The notes beneath the pieces are model-generated. The model ran no database searches, was not told the origin of the DNA, and worked only from the letters and a program-made list of their open reading frames with translations. From contig JAZGFA010000165.1 of NCBI GenBank assembly GCA_036478975.1, positions 1 to 14,672 of the forward strand: a stretch of DNA of 14,672 bases. Reading direction: 5' to 3'. The position numbers and the translations under genes were made by a program. The stretch is from Robiginitomaculum sp036478975 (GTDB lineage Bacteria; Pseudomonadota; Alphaproteobacteria; Caulobacterales; Maricaulaceae). This document shows positions 1 to 8,217 of this stretch, one piece after another. Position 1 is the first letter of the stretch. Each line of letters begins with the position of its first letter.

Positions 1-456
1 CCTATGTTTAATGCGCGGCTAGAAACGGCGGCGGATAAACCGTCCTTTCGCACGCCTTGGCGTCGCCGCCGCGCGCTTATCCCGTTTACCGGTTGGTATG
101 AATGGGAAGGGGTGGAGCGGCCAAAGCAGCCCTATTACATCCGCGAGAAAGACAGCCCGATAAGCGCCTTTGCCGGCCTGTGGGATCAATATCATGTGGA
201 CGAAGGCATAACGCTATTATCGGCGACAATATTGACCACCGCCGTAATCGGCCCAATGAAACATGTGCATCATCGCATGCCTGTGCGCCTCCCTCAAAGC
301 GAATGGCAAAACTGGCTAGAGCCTGACGCGCGGCCAGAGAAAACTATCACCCACATGCTAGCCAGTGAGGATTTGATATTTGAGCGGGTTTCGACGGCGG
401 TGAATTCGGGCCGCGCTGGCGGGGCGGAGCTAATAATTCCCCTAGGGGATGAATAG
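1..456 (+). CDS. SRAP-domain protein (YedK/HMCES family), 5' end cut off by the window
   Basis: This is the 3' part (about 151 codons) of an SOS response-associated peptidase (SRAP) domain gene. The family (E. coli YedK, human HMCES) forms a DNA-protein crosslink through its N-terminal Cys2 to abasic sites in single-stranded DNA and so shields them during replication. Visible family landmarks are the NARLET segment right at the left edge (the Asn of the active site), RRRRALIPFTGWYEW with the conserved Glu, and HHRMPVRLP with the conserved His. The catalytic Cys lies upstream of the window, so the ATG at position 4 is an internal Met and not the start. The stop codon at 454-456 lies inside the 3' end of the convergent YihY-like gene (15-base overlap). 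The family assignment is firm. Whether the gene is part of an SOS operon cannot be seen. Confidence 0.9.
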   Translation, partial: PMFNARLETAADKPSFRTPWRRRRALIPFTGWYEWEGVERPKQPYYIREKDSPISAFAGLWDQYHVDEGITLLSATILTTAVIGPMKHVHHRMPVRLPQSEWQNWLEPDARPEKTITHMLASEDLIFERVSTAVNSGRAGGAELIIPLGDE

Positions 457-1404
457 GGGCGGAGTATAATCAGCCATGGCCGCGCCGCGTTCCCCAATCG
501 GGCGGTCATCGCCGCGCGTAGTGTCGGCGCTGGTATGGCGCTCTAGCTCGGCGTTTATTTCCGCGCCGATGATAACCACTAAGGCGGTGAGCCAAAACCA
601 CACGAGCAGGATAATCGCCGCCGAGAGCCCGCCGTAAGTTTTGTTATAGGTGTTAAACTCAGACACGAAATGCGAAAATCCCGTTGAGACGAGCATCCAA
701 GAAATAGTGGCAAATAACACGCCGGGAAATATCCAGCGAAACTTTGCCGGCCTGCGGCTTGGGCCGATGCGGTACAGCGTGGTGGTGGATATGGCAAACA
801 GCATAACCAGTAAAAGCCACGGCATATAGCGCGCAAGCGCGCGGCCTATGCCCTCTAAGTGAACAAAATTAAGCAGGGCTGGCACGCCAATAATCACGCC
901 GAGAGAGGCCCACATGAAAAATGTGACGCTAATGGTCAGGGCGGTGGTCAGCAAATAGAACAGCGCCACATTACGCTTTTCATCCTCGCCATATGCAATG
1001 TTCATCGCCCGCATCATAGCGCGTATGCCAGAGCCAGCAGAGAGCAGGGCGATAGTCAGGCCAATAATAATGCCCCAGCCAAGACCTCGGCTTGGCGCGT
1101 TGACAACGGCTGTGACCTGCGCGTCAAGAATGGCCCAAGCGGGGGGCGGCAGAAGCGATGATATGGAGCCAAGCTGGGTTTCCACCACGGCGGGGTCAGC
1201 AAATATTCCGTAAATAGACAGGCATGCCGTAATCAGCGGAAAGATGGCGAGCATGGTAAAAAACGCCACGCCGGCGGCGATGATAGCCACATTATCGCGT
1301 CCGGTTTCACGCCAGACATTTTTGCCAATATCGCGCCAATCGCGCGCGCTAAATTTTAACGGCGAGGTAACGCAACACGGGTTTGATTTTGCGCGGCTAG
1401 CCAT
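442..1404 (-). CDS. YihY/BrkB family inner-membrane protein
   Basis: A 320-residue integral membrane protein of the YihY/virulence factor BrkB family (once wrongly called RNase BN). Its biochemical function is not established. About six hydrophobic segments are visible, near residues 40-68, 108-128, 146-178, 194-210, 226-243 and 259-283. The last ends in the family signature TYGGLSAAIILLVWFW followed by GAEINAELE. The N-terminal AAGVAFFTMLAIFPL block is also typical. I chose the ATG at 1404 over upstream starts (up to 1515) because the extension would lie inside yaaA and is not membrane-like, and because ATGGCTAG gives an 8-base overlap with the yaaA stop. That overlap implies translational coupling. 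It is the last gene of the tsaC-to-yihY operon, and its end overlaps the convergent SRAP gene. The tail after residue 290 is charged and probably cytoplasmic. Confidence 0.88.
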   Translation of the reverse strand: MASRAKSNPCCVTSPLKFSARDWRDIGKNVWRETGRDNVAIIAAGVAFFTMLAIFPLITACLSIYGIFADPAVVETQLGSISSLLPPPAWAILDAQVTAVVNAPSRGLGWGIIIGLTIALLSAGSGIRAMMRAMNIAYGEDEKRNVALFYLLTTALTISVTFFMWASLGVIIGVPALLNFVHLEGIGRALARYMPWLLLVMLFAISTTTLYRIGPSRRPAKFRWIFPGVLFATISWMLVSTGFSHFVSEFNTYNKTYGGLSAAIILLVWFWLTALVVIIGAEINAELERHTSADTTRGDDRPIGERGAAMADYTPPLFIP

Positions 1405-2185
1405 TTTTTGGCGCTGGCTGCGGGCGAGAAAATACCGGCACGGCGTCCGTGCTATTATCGCCGTCATAGCGATAGCCTTCGGACTCAAAGCCAAAAATAT
1501 CATCCGGCGCATCAATGCGGCCCTCGATTATCCAGCGCGCCATAAGCCCGCGCGCCCGCTTGGCATAAAAACTGAGCACGCGCGCCTTGCCGTCTTTAAC
1601 CTCAACAAACCGCGGGGAAATCACCGGAGCGGTCAGCGCTTTTTTATCCACGGCTTTGAAATATTCATTGGAAGCCAGATTGATAACGCTGTGGTGCTTA
1701 TGGCCTTTGAGCGTTGCATTTAGCCGCAGGGAAATCTGATTGCCCCAAAAATCATAAAGCGATTTCCCTTTGGGGTTAGCTAGTTTTATGCCCATTTCTA
1801 AGCGGTATGGCTGGAGGGCGTCTAGCGGGCGAAGCACGCCGTAAAGCCCCGATAAAATGCGTAAATTATCTTGCGCGAATTCCAGCGCATTTTTGTCAAG
1901 GCTGCGCGCATCAAGCCCGCCGTAAACGTCACCGTTAAAGGTCAGCGCGGCCGGGCCGGCGCTATTGCTTTGGCCCTTTAGGGTGAAGGTTTTAAACCGC
2001 TGGGCATTAAGCTCGGCCAGATTATCGCTAATATGCATCAAATCTTTTAAATCCTGCGCGCTCAACCCCTTGGCGATTTTAGCAAGCTGGGCTGTTTGCG
2101 ATTGCATGGCGGGCGCGGTGACCTCTATCGCCATATTGACGGGCGAGAGGTCAAGGTTTTTTGCGGGTGATAAGAGTGTAAGCAT
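1397..2185 (-). CDS. yaaA: peroxide stress protein YaaA (DUF328/UPF0246)
   Basis: A 262-residue soluble protein of the YaaA family. In E. coli this protein lowers free intracellular iron during H2O2 stress and so limits Fenton damage. It also has DNA-binding activity in vitro. Family blocks are in order: SPAKNLD at the N terminus, FNGDVYGGL, LSGLYGVLRPLDALQPYRLEMG, NLASNEYFKAV and KRARGLMARW near the C terminus. The length matches the family. The ATG at 2185 is the start because the SPAKNLD block begins six residues later. A canonical Shine-Dalgarno is not obvious. It lies 44 bases after the FAD-enzyme gene and overlaps the YihY-like gene by 8 bases, so it is probably in one operon with both. 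No OxyR-type site was recognised. Pairing with a D-2-hydroxyglutarate dehydrogenase-like enzyme is not a known functional link. Confidence 0.93.
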   Translation of the reverse strand: MLTLLSPAKNLDLSPVNMAIEVTAPAMQSQTAQLAKIAKGLSAQDLKDLMHISDNLAELNAQRFKTFTLKGQSNSAGPAALTFNGDVYGGLDARSLDKNALEFAQDNLRILSGLYGVLRPLDALQPYRLEMGIKLANPKGKSLYDFWGNQISLRLNATLKGHKHHSVINLASNEYFKAVDKKALTAPVISPRFVEVKDGKARVLSFYAKRARGLMARWIIEGRIDAPDDIFGFESEGYRYDGDNSTDAVPVFSRPQPAPKNG

Positions 2186-2195
2186 AGGGCTTTAT

Positions 2196-2210
2196 GGCGC
2201 GCATCGCGCC
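2196..2210 (-). other. small GC hairpin between the FAD-enzyme gene and yaaA
   Basis: A perfect 6-bp inverted repeat (GGCGCG / CGCGCC) with a 3-base loop sits in the 44-base gap between two same-strand genes. It has no T-run after it on the minus strand, so it is not a standard intrinsic terminator. It could stabilise the mRNA 3' end or be chance in GC-rich DNA. Confidence 0.35.
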
Positions 2211-2229
2211 AGCGTTCAAGGCGTAAACA

Positions 2230-3633
2230 TTAAATCAAAACCCGCGGGTTCATAATGTTATCCGGATCAAGCGCCATTTTCACCGCGCGCAAAAGCTCCA
2301 GCTTCACCGGATCCGCGCGTTCGTGTAAATCGGCGCGCTTCATAATGCCAATGCCATGCTCCGCCGATATGGAGCCGCCGAGCGCGTCGACAACGTCATG
2401 GACGGCGGCTTGGAATATATCCCATTGCTTTAAAAAATTTTCGCGGTCTGCCCCAATGGGCGCGGTGACATTAAAGTGAATATTGCCATCTCCCATATGG
2501 CCAAAAGTAAAGGGTCGGCAATGGGGATTAATGGCGAGTACGGCGCTTTGGGCGCGGTCAATAAATTGTGCCACCTTGCTGACCGGCACGCTAATATCGT
2601 GTTTTATCGATGCGCCAAGGGTTTTTTGCGCCGCCGACATATGCTCGCGCAGGGCTAGCAGCCGCGCCGCTTGGCTGTCATTTTGCGCGATAACCGCATC
2701 GGTGATGAGTCCGTCTTCTAGCGCGCTGGCGAGCAGTTTTTCTACGGCGTTCGCCCCGTCCTCATCGCCGAAATACTCCCAATCAATTAAGCCGTACCAC
2801 GGGCTAGGGTTGTCGAAAGGGTCCGTATGGCCCGCCATGTTCTGGGTCACCGCTTCAATGCCGATGCGCGGCATTAGCTCAAACATGGTGAGCGCAGGGC
2901 TGTGGCAACGCCCAAGCAAAGTTAGGGCGTTTTGCGGCGTGTTAAGGGCGACCATGGCGCGGAGAGTGCGTGAGGGCTTTGGAAATAGCTTAAGGCTCAC
3001 CGCGGTGATAATGCCGAGCGTGCCTTCACTGCCCATAAAAAGCCGCGAGAGGTCATAGCCGGTATTGTCTTTTTTCAGCGCGGTAATCCCGTTAAATACT
3101 TTCCCGTCTGGGAGTACCGCTTTAACCCCGACGGCGAGATTTTTGGCGCTGCCATATTTAATCACATGCACGCCGCCGGCATTGGTCGCCAGATTTCCGC
3201 CAATGGTGCAGCTGCCCTCAGAGGCGAGGCTTAAGGGGAATTTACGCCCCGCCTTTTGCGCCGCCATTTGCGCTTCGAGCAGGGTGACCCCCGCCCCGAC
3301 CACCATGATATTATCGGCGGCGTTTACGCTATGAATTGTATTGAGCCGCTTGGCGCAGAGCAATATTTCGCCGCGCGGAGTATTGCCGCCGACAAGCCCC
3401 GTATTGCCGCCTTGGGGCATAATCGGGATTTTATATGCGGCGCAAATTTTTACGCATAGGGACACTTCCTGCGTATTTTCTGGCAGCAATAATATCGGCG
3501 TATGACCATTATATTTATCACGCCATTCCAAAAGATGCGGCCCTATCACCGCGCCGTCTTCGCTCCAGCTTTTAGCGGGCAGGACGGATTTTAACTTTGC
3601 AAGGCAAGCTGTCATATCTGATGGGTTAGGCAT
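2230..3633 (-). CDS. FAD-linked D-2-hydroxyacid dehydrogenase (D-2-hydroxyglutarate dehydrogenase-like)
   Basis: A 467-residue FAD enzyme of the vanillyl-alcohol oxidase/PCMH fold, in the GlcD/DLD/D2HGDH group. These enzymes oxidise D-2-hydroxyacids such as D-2-hydroxyglutarate or D-lactate and pass electrons on to a flavoprotein or quinone. Domains: FAD-binding N-terminal part with the pyrophosphate loop PQGGNTGLVGG (residues 73-83), then SEGSCTIGGNLATNAGG (138-154) and GSEGTLGIIT (201-210). The C-terminal FAD-oxidase domain has KHDISVP (344-350), GHMGDGNIHFNV (378-389) and SAEHGIGIMKR (422-432). The overall pattern and length fit D-2-hydroxyglutarate dehydrogenase best, but D-lactate dehydrogenase cannot be excluded. 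The ATG at 3633 is chosen over the one at 3726 because the extension lies in tsaC and resembles no family sequence. ATGCCTAA gives an 8-base overlap with the tsaC stop, which implies coupling. Confidence 0.88.
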   Translation of the reverse strand: MPNPSDMTACLAKLKSVLPAKSWSEDGAVIGPHLLEWRDKYNGHTPILLLPENTQEVSLCVKICAAYKIPIMPQGGNTGLVGGNTPRGEILLCAKRLNTIHSVNAADNIMVVGAGVTLLEAQMAAQKAGRKFPLSLASEGSCTIGGNLATNAGGVHVIKYGSAKNLAVGVKAVLPDGKVFNGITALKKDNTGYDLSRLFMGSEGTLGIITAVSLKLFPKPSRTLRAMVALNTPQNALTLLGRCHSPALTMFELMPRIGIEAVTQNMAGHTDPFDNPSPWYGLIDWEYFGDEDGANAVEKLLASALEDGLITDAVIAQNDSQAARLLALREHMSAAQKTLGASIKHDISVPVSKVAQFIDRAQSAVLAINPHCRPFTFGHMGDGNIHFNVTAPIGADRENFLKQWDIFQAAVHDVVDALGGSISAEHGIGIMKRADLHERADPVKLELLRAVKMALDPDNIMNPRVLI

Positions 3634-4228
3634 CGGCGCTCCAGTCAATATTAAAGGCTGCGAAATTTTTAGCGCCCAAAGCGCCCGCCCGCAATATCCG
3701 CGCGCGATTGCCGCCCTGTATCGCAATAATCGTAGAGGGCTTTGCGCGCGGATTTATCGCCTCATCATCTTCTAATATTGCATCGACTGCGCCAAGGGCG
3801 GCCTTCGCGGCTGTAGCGGTTAGGCTATCGGGCGCGCCTGCGCGGTTGGCGCTAGTCAGGGCGAGGGGGGCGGTCAGGCTTTTGGCCCAGTCAATATCGG
3901 GGCAGCGCAGGGCTATAGTCGCCCCGTTATAGAGCCGTTTATCGAGGGCGCGCGGATTGACGGCTGGGACGACAAGGGTTAGCGGGCCGGGCCAAAACGC
4001 CTCGGCAAGCTGCCCTGCGAGCGGGCTAAACGTCCCGTAGAGCCTTGCCATGGGCAGGCCGGCTACGCAGAGCGCGAGCGGTTTATCGCCCCCGCGGCCC
4101 TTAAGGACGTAGAGCCGGCTAATGGCGGCGGGCTTATCGGCGCGCGCACACAGGCCGTAGACGGTTTCCGTTGGCGCAATGGCTACGCCCCCGCCTGCTA
4201 AAACCTGCATCAATGACGCAATCTTCAT
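3626..4228 (-). CDS. tsaC: L-threonylcarbamoyladenylate synthase TsaC (Sua5/YrdC domain)
   Basis: A 200-residue cytoplasmic enzyme that makes threonylcarbamoyl-AMP from threonine, bicarbonate and ATP. This is the first step of the t6A37 modification of tRNAs reading ANN codons. The product goes to TsaB/TsaD/TsaE, which are not in this window. Conserved elements are APTETVYGLCARAD (residues 18-31), LKGRGGDKPLAL (42-53), WPGPLTLVVPA (79-89), LALTSANRAGAP (122-133) and STIIAI (165-170). There is no C-terminal Sua5 domain, so it is the short TsaC/YrdC form. The ATG at 4228 is chosen because the YrdC domain starts about 15 residues later and AAAGGG lies at a usable distance. A longer reading to 4432 would run through the divergent promoter region into lepB. 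It is the first gene of the minus-strand operon. Confidence 0.93.
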   Translation of the reverse strand: MKIASLMQVLAGGGVAIAPTETVYGLCARADKPAAISRLYVLKGRGGDKPLALCVAGLPMARLYGTFSPLAGQLAEAFWPGPLTLVVPAVNPRALDKRLYNGATIALRCPDIDWAKSLTAPLALTSANRAGAPDSLTATAAKAALGAVDAILEDDEAINPRAKPSTIIAIQGGNRARILRAGALGAKNFAAFNIDWSADA

Positions 4229-4257
4229 CAAATAACCCTTTAAAATATGCCTAGGCT

Positions 4258-4287
4258 TATATACGAGTGCTATAAGCAAGATGTCCA
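4258..4287 (-). promoter_or_regulatory. possible sigma70-type promoter for the tsaC operon
   Basis: On the minus strand TGGACA (4287-4282) and TATATA (4263-4258) are separated by 18 bases, close to a sigma70 consensus. They lie 30-59 bases upstream of the tsaC start in the 114-base divergent gap to lepB. The -10 match is good and the -35 has one mismatch to TTGACA. This is a pattern match only. A clear promoter for lepB in the same gap was not found. Confidence 0.4.
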
Positions 4288-4342
4288 CAGTAAGCCTTCG
4301 TAATTCACGGGGCAATCGGTGACAATTAAAGGTAAAACGGTA

Positions 4343-5083
4343 ATGGAAAAAAGCACGCTCAAGTCTGAAATTCGCTTTTACGCGATTTTCCTCGCCTGCT
4401 TTATGGCATTTTGGACATTTGGCTATGGGCATTACCGTATTCCGTCCGAAAGCATGCAGCCGACCCTAGAGGTTGGCGATAGGCTTTACGTGTCTAAATT
4501 TTCCTATGGCTATAGCCGCCATGATATTCCCTTTGGCTATAGAATGAAGTTTCTTGGCGACGGGGTTTTTAACCCGTCCCTGCCAGAACGCGGCGACGTG
4601 GTGGTGTTTCGCAATCCCAAAAGCAATATGGTATTAATCAAGCGCTGCATTGGCCTACCCGGTGACAGCATTGAATATCGCCAAGGGCGCCTATTTGTAA
4701 ATGGCGAGATGATTGCGCGCGCCCCCGAGGATGAATTTCTCTACCGCGAACATAGCGGACGTAAGGAGCCACAAGGCCGCGTCGTCAAAGTCACCCAATA
4801 TGCAGAACAGCTTCCCGGCGAAGATATCCCGCATATGATATATGAGCGCACGGACGGTGAATATAATGACCAGCGCGGCCCGTTCTCCGTGCCAGAGGGG
4901 CATTTGTTTTTCGCCGGCGATAACCGCGATAATTCTACCGATAGCCGTGCCCCGCGCGGCCCCGGCTACGTTCCACTTGACCATGTGATTGGCCGCGCCG
5001 AGCGTATGGTGTTATCGTTTAAACGGTGCGAAGATGAAGAAGGCCTGCGCTGCCCCGGCAAGCGCTGGCTAATTAAATTATAG
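4343..5083 (+). CDS. lepB: signal peptidase I
   Basis: A 246-residue inner-membrane serine protease that removes signal peptides from exported proteins at the periplasmic face. One N-terminal membrane segment is visible (about residues 11-28), followed by box B PSESMQPTLEVGDRL with the nucleophile Ser37 and box D MVLIKRCIGLPGD with the general base Lys100. Box E FFAGDNRDNSTDSR lies near the C terminus. The Ser/Lys dyad is intact. I chose the ATG at 4343 (AAAGG about 10 bases upstream) over the GTG at 4319. The eight extra residues are possible but not needed. It is the first gene of the plus-strand run. Its stop codon overlaps the Shine-Dalgarno of xseB, so the two are almost certainly co-transcribed. 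Substrates could include the three secreted glycine-zipper proteins further right. Confidence 0.95.
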   Translation: MEKSTLKSEIRFYAIFLACFMAFWTFGYGHYRIPSESMQPTLEVGDRLYVSKFSYGYSRHDIPFGYRMKFLGDGVFNPSLPERGDVVVFRNPKSNMVLIKRCIGLPGDSIEYRQGRLFVNGEMIARAPEDEFLYREHSGRKEPQGRVVKVTQYAEQLPGEDIPHMIYERTDGEYNDQRGPFSVPEGHLFFAGDNRDNSTDSRAPRGPGYVPLDHVIGRAERMVLSFKRCEDEEGLRCPGKRWLIKL

Positions 5084-5091
5084 GAGCCATC

Positions 5092-5331
5092 ATGGACAAT
5101 ACTGAAATATCGTCTTTGAGTTTTGAATCGGCCCTAGCCGAGCTTGAAACCATTGTTACCCGCCTAGAGCGCGGCGACGCAAAATTAGAAGAGTCTATTG
5201 CGATTTACGAGCGCGGCGCAGCGCTTAAGGCCCATTGCGATGCCAAGCTTAAGGCGGCCAAGCTTAAGGTCGATAAAATCGTGCTGGGCCCGAACGGCCA
5301 GCTTGAATCCGAGCCGCTTGACCGCGCCTAA
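5092..5331 (+). CDS. xseB: exodeoxyribonuclease VII small subunit
   Basis: A 79-residue cytoplasmic protein, the small subunit of exonuclease VII. The enzyme degrades single-stranded DNA from both ends and works with the large subunit XseA, which is not in this window. The helical-hairpin family core is clear: SFESALAELETIVTRLERGD (about residues 9-28), then LEESIAIYERGAALKAHCDAKL (32-53) and KVDKI. The length is normal. The start follows lepB by 8 bases, with AGGAG overlapping the lepB stop codon. In alphaproteobacteria xseB commonly precedes ispA and dxs, as it does here. Confidence 0.94.
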   Translation: MDNTEISSLSFESALAELETIVTRLERGDAKLEESIAIYERGAALKAHCDAKLKAAKLKVDKIVLGPNGQLESEPLDRA

Positions 5332-5353
5332 CCGATAACGCCCCGATAACACA

Positions 5354-6253
5354 ATGAGCGATTTTCTCTCCCATATAAAATCCGTAGCCCGCGAGTTTGA
5401 AACCCATCTCGACGCCGCCCTGCCAAAACCGCAGGGCGCTACGGCGCGGGTGGCTGAGGCTATGCGCTATAGTGCGCTCGGCGGCGGGAAGCGTTTGCGC
5501 CCGTTTTTTGTGGTGGAGACCGCGCGCCTGTTTGGACATGAAGATGAGGGGGTGTGGCTAGCCGCGAGCGCGCTGGAATGTGTGCATGTTTATTCGCTTA
5601 TTCATGATGACCTGCCCTGTATGGATGATGATGATATGCGGCGCGGTAAAGCTACCGTTCACCGCGCCTTTGACGAGGCGACGGCGGTGCTGGCCGGGGA
5701 TGGACTTTTAACCCTCGCCTTTGAACTGCTGACGCGCGAGGCCGTACACGCGGACGCGAATGTGCGGCTTAATCTGATTGCAAAACTGGCGATGGCGAGC
5801 GGGCATGCGGGCATGATTGGCGGGCAGATGATTGATTTAACCATGGGACTGGGAGGGGGGACGCGTGAAGTGAGCGAGGCGGTTATCACCCAATTGCAAG
5901 ATTTAAAGACCGGAGCGCTTATCCATTACGCGGTCATGGCGGGGGCCATGCTTGGCGGGGCGAATGCCCACGAAAAAGCCCATCTTTCGGCCTATGCGCG
6001 ACATATTGGCCTTATATTTCAAATTACCGATGATTTGCTAGACGTGACCGGCAGCGCCGATATTATGGGCAAGGCTGCCGGTAAGGATGAACAGCGCGGC
6101 AAGGCTACATTTGTGTCCATTCTGGGCATTGACGGCGCTAGGCGGAAAGCGCAAACCCTAGCCAATGAAGCCCATGGGCATTTGGATGGCTTTGGACAAA
6201 AAGCCGATGCCCTTCGCAGCGCGATTGATTTCGTGCTAAAGAGAGATAATTAG
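5354..6253 (+). CDS. ispA: farnesyl diphosphate synthase (IspA-type polyprenyl synthase)
   Basis: A 299-residue trans-prenyltransferase that condenses isopentenyl and dimethylallyl/geranyl diphosphates, probably to farnesyl diphosphate for quinones, undecaprenyl carriers and hopanoids. Visible features are GGGKRLRP (residues 43-50, diphosphate binding), the first Asp-rich motif DDLPCMD (85-91), the Arg pair in MRRGKAT (95-101), GGQMIDL (156-162), and the second Asp-rich motif QITDDLLD (223-230). The aromatic residue Tyr80, five positions before the first motif, and the two-residue insertion in that motif are the chain-length signature of bacterial type II FPP synthases. This argues for a C15 product over C20, although only an assay settles it. 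The start is 22 bases after xseB and has no strong Shine-Dalgarno, which may mean it depends on upstream translation. It sits directly before dxs, which supplies its substrates. Confidence 0.92.
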   Translation: MSDFLSHIKSVAREFETHLDAALPKPQGATARVAEAMRYSALGGGKRLRPFFVVETARLFGHEDEGVWLAASALECVHVYSLIHDDLPCMDDDDMRRGKATVHRAFDEATAVLAGDGLLTLAFELLTREAVHADANVRLNLIAKLAMASGHAGMIGGQMIDLTMGLGGGTREVSEAVITQLQDLKTGALIHYAVMAGAMLGGANAHEKAHLSAYARHIGLIFQITDDLLDVTGSADIMGKAAGKDEQRGKATFVSILGIDGARRKAQTLANEAHGHLDGFGQKADALRSAIDFVLKRDN

Positions 6254-6291
6254 AGCGCATAGCCTTTCGCGCTTGCTAGGAAAGAGTAGAT

Positions 6292-8217
6292 ATGAGCGAG
6301 CTATCGCCCTCTAAAACGCCTTTACTAGATAAGGCCGCCGACCCGTCAGCTCTTCGCGGCTTTGATAAGGATGAGCTAAAGCAGCTCGCAGATGAGCTGC
6401 GCGGTGAGGTCATTGACGCGGTTTCCGTCACGGGCGGGCATTTGGGCGCGGGGCTTGGCGTGGTCGAGCTAACCGTGGCTATCCATCATACATTTAATAC
6501 GCCCGATGATATTTTGATCTGGGATGTCAGCCATCAATGCTACCCCCATAAAGTGCTTACGGGTCGCCGTGACCGCATGCACACTCTGCGCCAAGGCGGC
6601 GGGCTATCCGGCTTTACCAAGCGCACGGAAAGCGCATATGACCCGTTCGGCGCGGCCCATTCCTCCACCTCGATTTCGGCGGGATTAGGCTTTGCCACTT
6701 CGCGCGATCTGCAGGGCAAGGAAAACCATGTCGTCGCGGTTATAGGCGACGGCGCGATGAGCGCGGGCATGGCCTATGAGGCGATGAATAATGCCGGCGG
6801 CATGAATAGCCGGATGATTGTTATTTTAAACGATAATGATATGTCGATTGCCCCGCCTGTCGGCGCTATGTCCGCCTATTTGGCCAAGGTTGTGTCCTCG
6901 CGCAGCTACCGAAAAGTGCGGCGCGGCGCCAAGCGGGCGGTTAAGTCCATGCCAAATTCCATCTATGAGACGGCGCGCAAAACCGAAGAATATGCGCGCG
7001 GCATGGTCACGGGCGGCACGTGGTTTGAAGAGTTAGGCTTTTACTATGTCGGCCCGATTGACGGCCATGACCTTGACCATCTTTTGCCGGTTTTGAAAAA
7101 CTGCAAAGAGATGAAAGACGGCCCTGTCCTCATTCATGTGGTGACGCAAAAAGGAAAAGGCTACGCCCCCGCCGAGGCTAGCGCCGATAAATATCACGGC
7201 GTATCCAAATTTAACGTGGTGACCGGAGAGCAGTCTAAATCCAAACCCAAAGCGCCAAGCTATACGAAAGTGTTTGGCGATAGACTGATTGCTGAGGGTA
7301 AAAAGGACGATAAAATTGTTGCGGTCACCGCCGCCATGCCGGGCGGAACCGGCGTTAAGCCGTTCTGGGATGCTTTCCCCGATAGGTGCTGGGACGTTGG
7401 CATAGCCGAGCAGCACGCGGTGACATTCGCCGCCGCCATGGCCGCCGATGGCATGAAGCCCTTTTGCGCTATTTACTCGACATTTTTGCAACGCGGCTAT
7501 GACCAGGTCGTCCATGACGTGGCCATACAAAATCTGCCCGTGCGCTTTGCCATTGACCGCGCCGGCCTTGTTGGCGCGGACGGGCCGACCCATGCGGGCG
7601 CTTTTGATATTGGCTATCTTGGCGCTCTGCCGGGCTTTGTCTGTATGGCCGCATCCGATGAGGCGGAGCTTGCCGCCATGGTTGCCACCGCCGCCGCCCA
7701 TGATAGCGGGCCGATAGCGTTTCGTTATCCGCGCGGCGAAGGCACGGGCATTGCTATTCCCAAAACTGTCAAGCCGCTGGAAATTGGCAAGGGCCGGATT
7801 GTGCGCGAAGGCACGTCGATTGCGATACTGTCCTACGGCACGCGCCTTGCACAATGTATGCGCGCCGCCGATCAATTAGAAAGCCTTGGCTTGTCGGCCA
7901 CCGTCGCCGATGCCCGCTTTGCTAAGCCGCTCGATAAGGATTTGGTGCGCCGGCTCGCCGATGAGCATGAAGTGCTTGTCACCATTGAAGAAGGCGCGGC
8001 GGGCGGCTTTGGCGCTTTTGTTATGCAAGAACTGGCTAATTCTGGCCGCTTTGATAACGGTCTTAAATTTCGCATGATGGCCTTGCCCGATATTTTTATT
8101 GACCAAGACACGCCGGAAAAAATGTACGCCCAAGCCGGCCTTGACGCGGACGCAATCGTCAAACAAGTCTTCGCCGCCCTTGGCCGCGATATGGCCATTG
8201 GCGCTTTTTCCGCATAA
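6292..8217 (+). CDS. dxs: 1-deoxy-D-xylulose-5-phosphate synthase
   Basis: A 641-residue thiamine diphosphate enzyme. It joins pyruvate and glyceraldehyde 3-phosphate into DXP, the entry step of the MEP isoprenoid pathway, and also feeds thiamine and pyridoxal synthesis. Key segments are GGHLGAGLGVVEL with His50, DVSHQCYPHKVLTGR with His81, the ThDP/Mg motif GDGAMSAGMAYEAMNN (152-167) continuing to NDNDMSI, and the C-terminal half with GIAEQHAVTFAAAMA and the catalytic Glu373. The length is usual for the family and no key residue is missing. A Shine-Dalgarno-like AGGAAAGAG lies just upstream of the ATG, 38 bases after ispA. The stop overlaps the start of tlyA (TAATG). Long open frames on the opposite strand inside this gene are composition shadows. 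Confidence 0.97.
   Translation: MSELSPSKTPLLDKAADPSALRGFDKDELKQLADELRGEVIDAVSVTGGHLGAGLGVVELTVAIHHTFNTPDDILIWDVSHQCYPHKVLTGRRDRMHTLRQGGGLSGFTKRTESAYDPFGAAHSSTSISAGLGFATSRDLQGKENHVVAVIGDGAMSAGMAYEAMNNAGGMNSRMIVILNDNDMSIAPPVGAMSAYLAKVVSSRSYRKVRRGAKRAVKSMPNSIYETARKTEEYARGMVTGGTWFEELGFYYVGPIDGHDLDHLLPVLKNCKEMKDGPVLIHVVTQKGKGYAPAEASADKYHGVSKFNVVTGEQSKSKPKAPSYTKVFGDRLIAEGKKDDKIVAVTAAMPGGTGVKPFWDAFPDRCWDVGIAEQHAVTFAAAMAADGMKPFCAIYSTFLQRGYDQVVHDVAIQNLPVRFAIDRAGLVGADGPTHAGAFDIGYLGALPGFVCMAASDEAELAAMVATAAAHDSGPIAFRYPRGEGTGIAIPKTVKPLEIGKGRIVREGTSIAILSYGTRLAQCMRAADQLESLGLSATVADARFAKPLDKDLVRRLADEHEVLVTIEEGAAGGFGAFVMQELANSGRFDNGLKFRMMALPDIFIDQDTPEKMYAQAGLDADAIVKQVFAALGRDMAIGAFSA

Noticed and set aside
7033..7875. 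280-codon open frame on the minus strand inside dxs
   Set aside because: It lies wholly within a well-conserved gene and has no recognisable family. Such frames are common shadows in GC-rich coding DNA.
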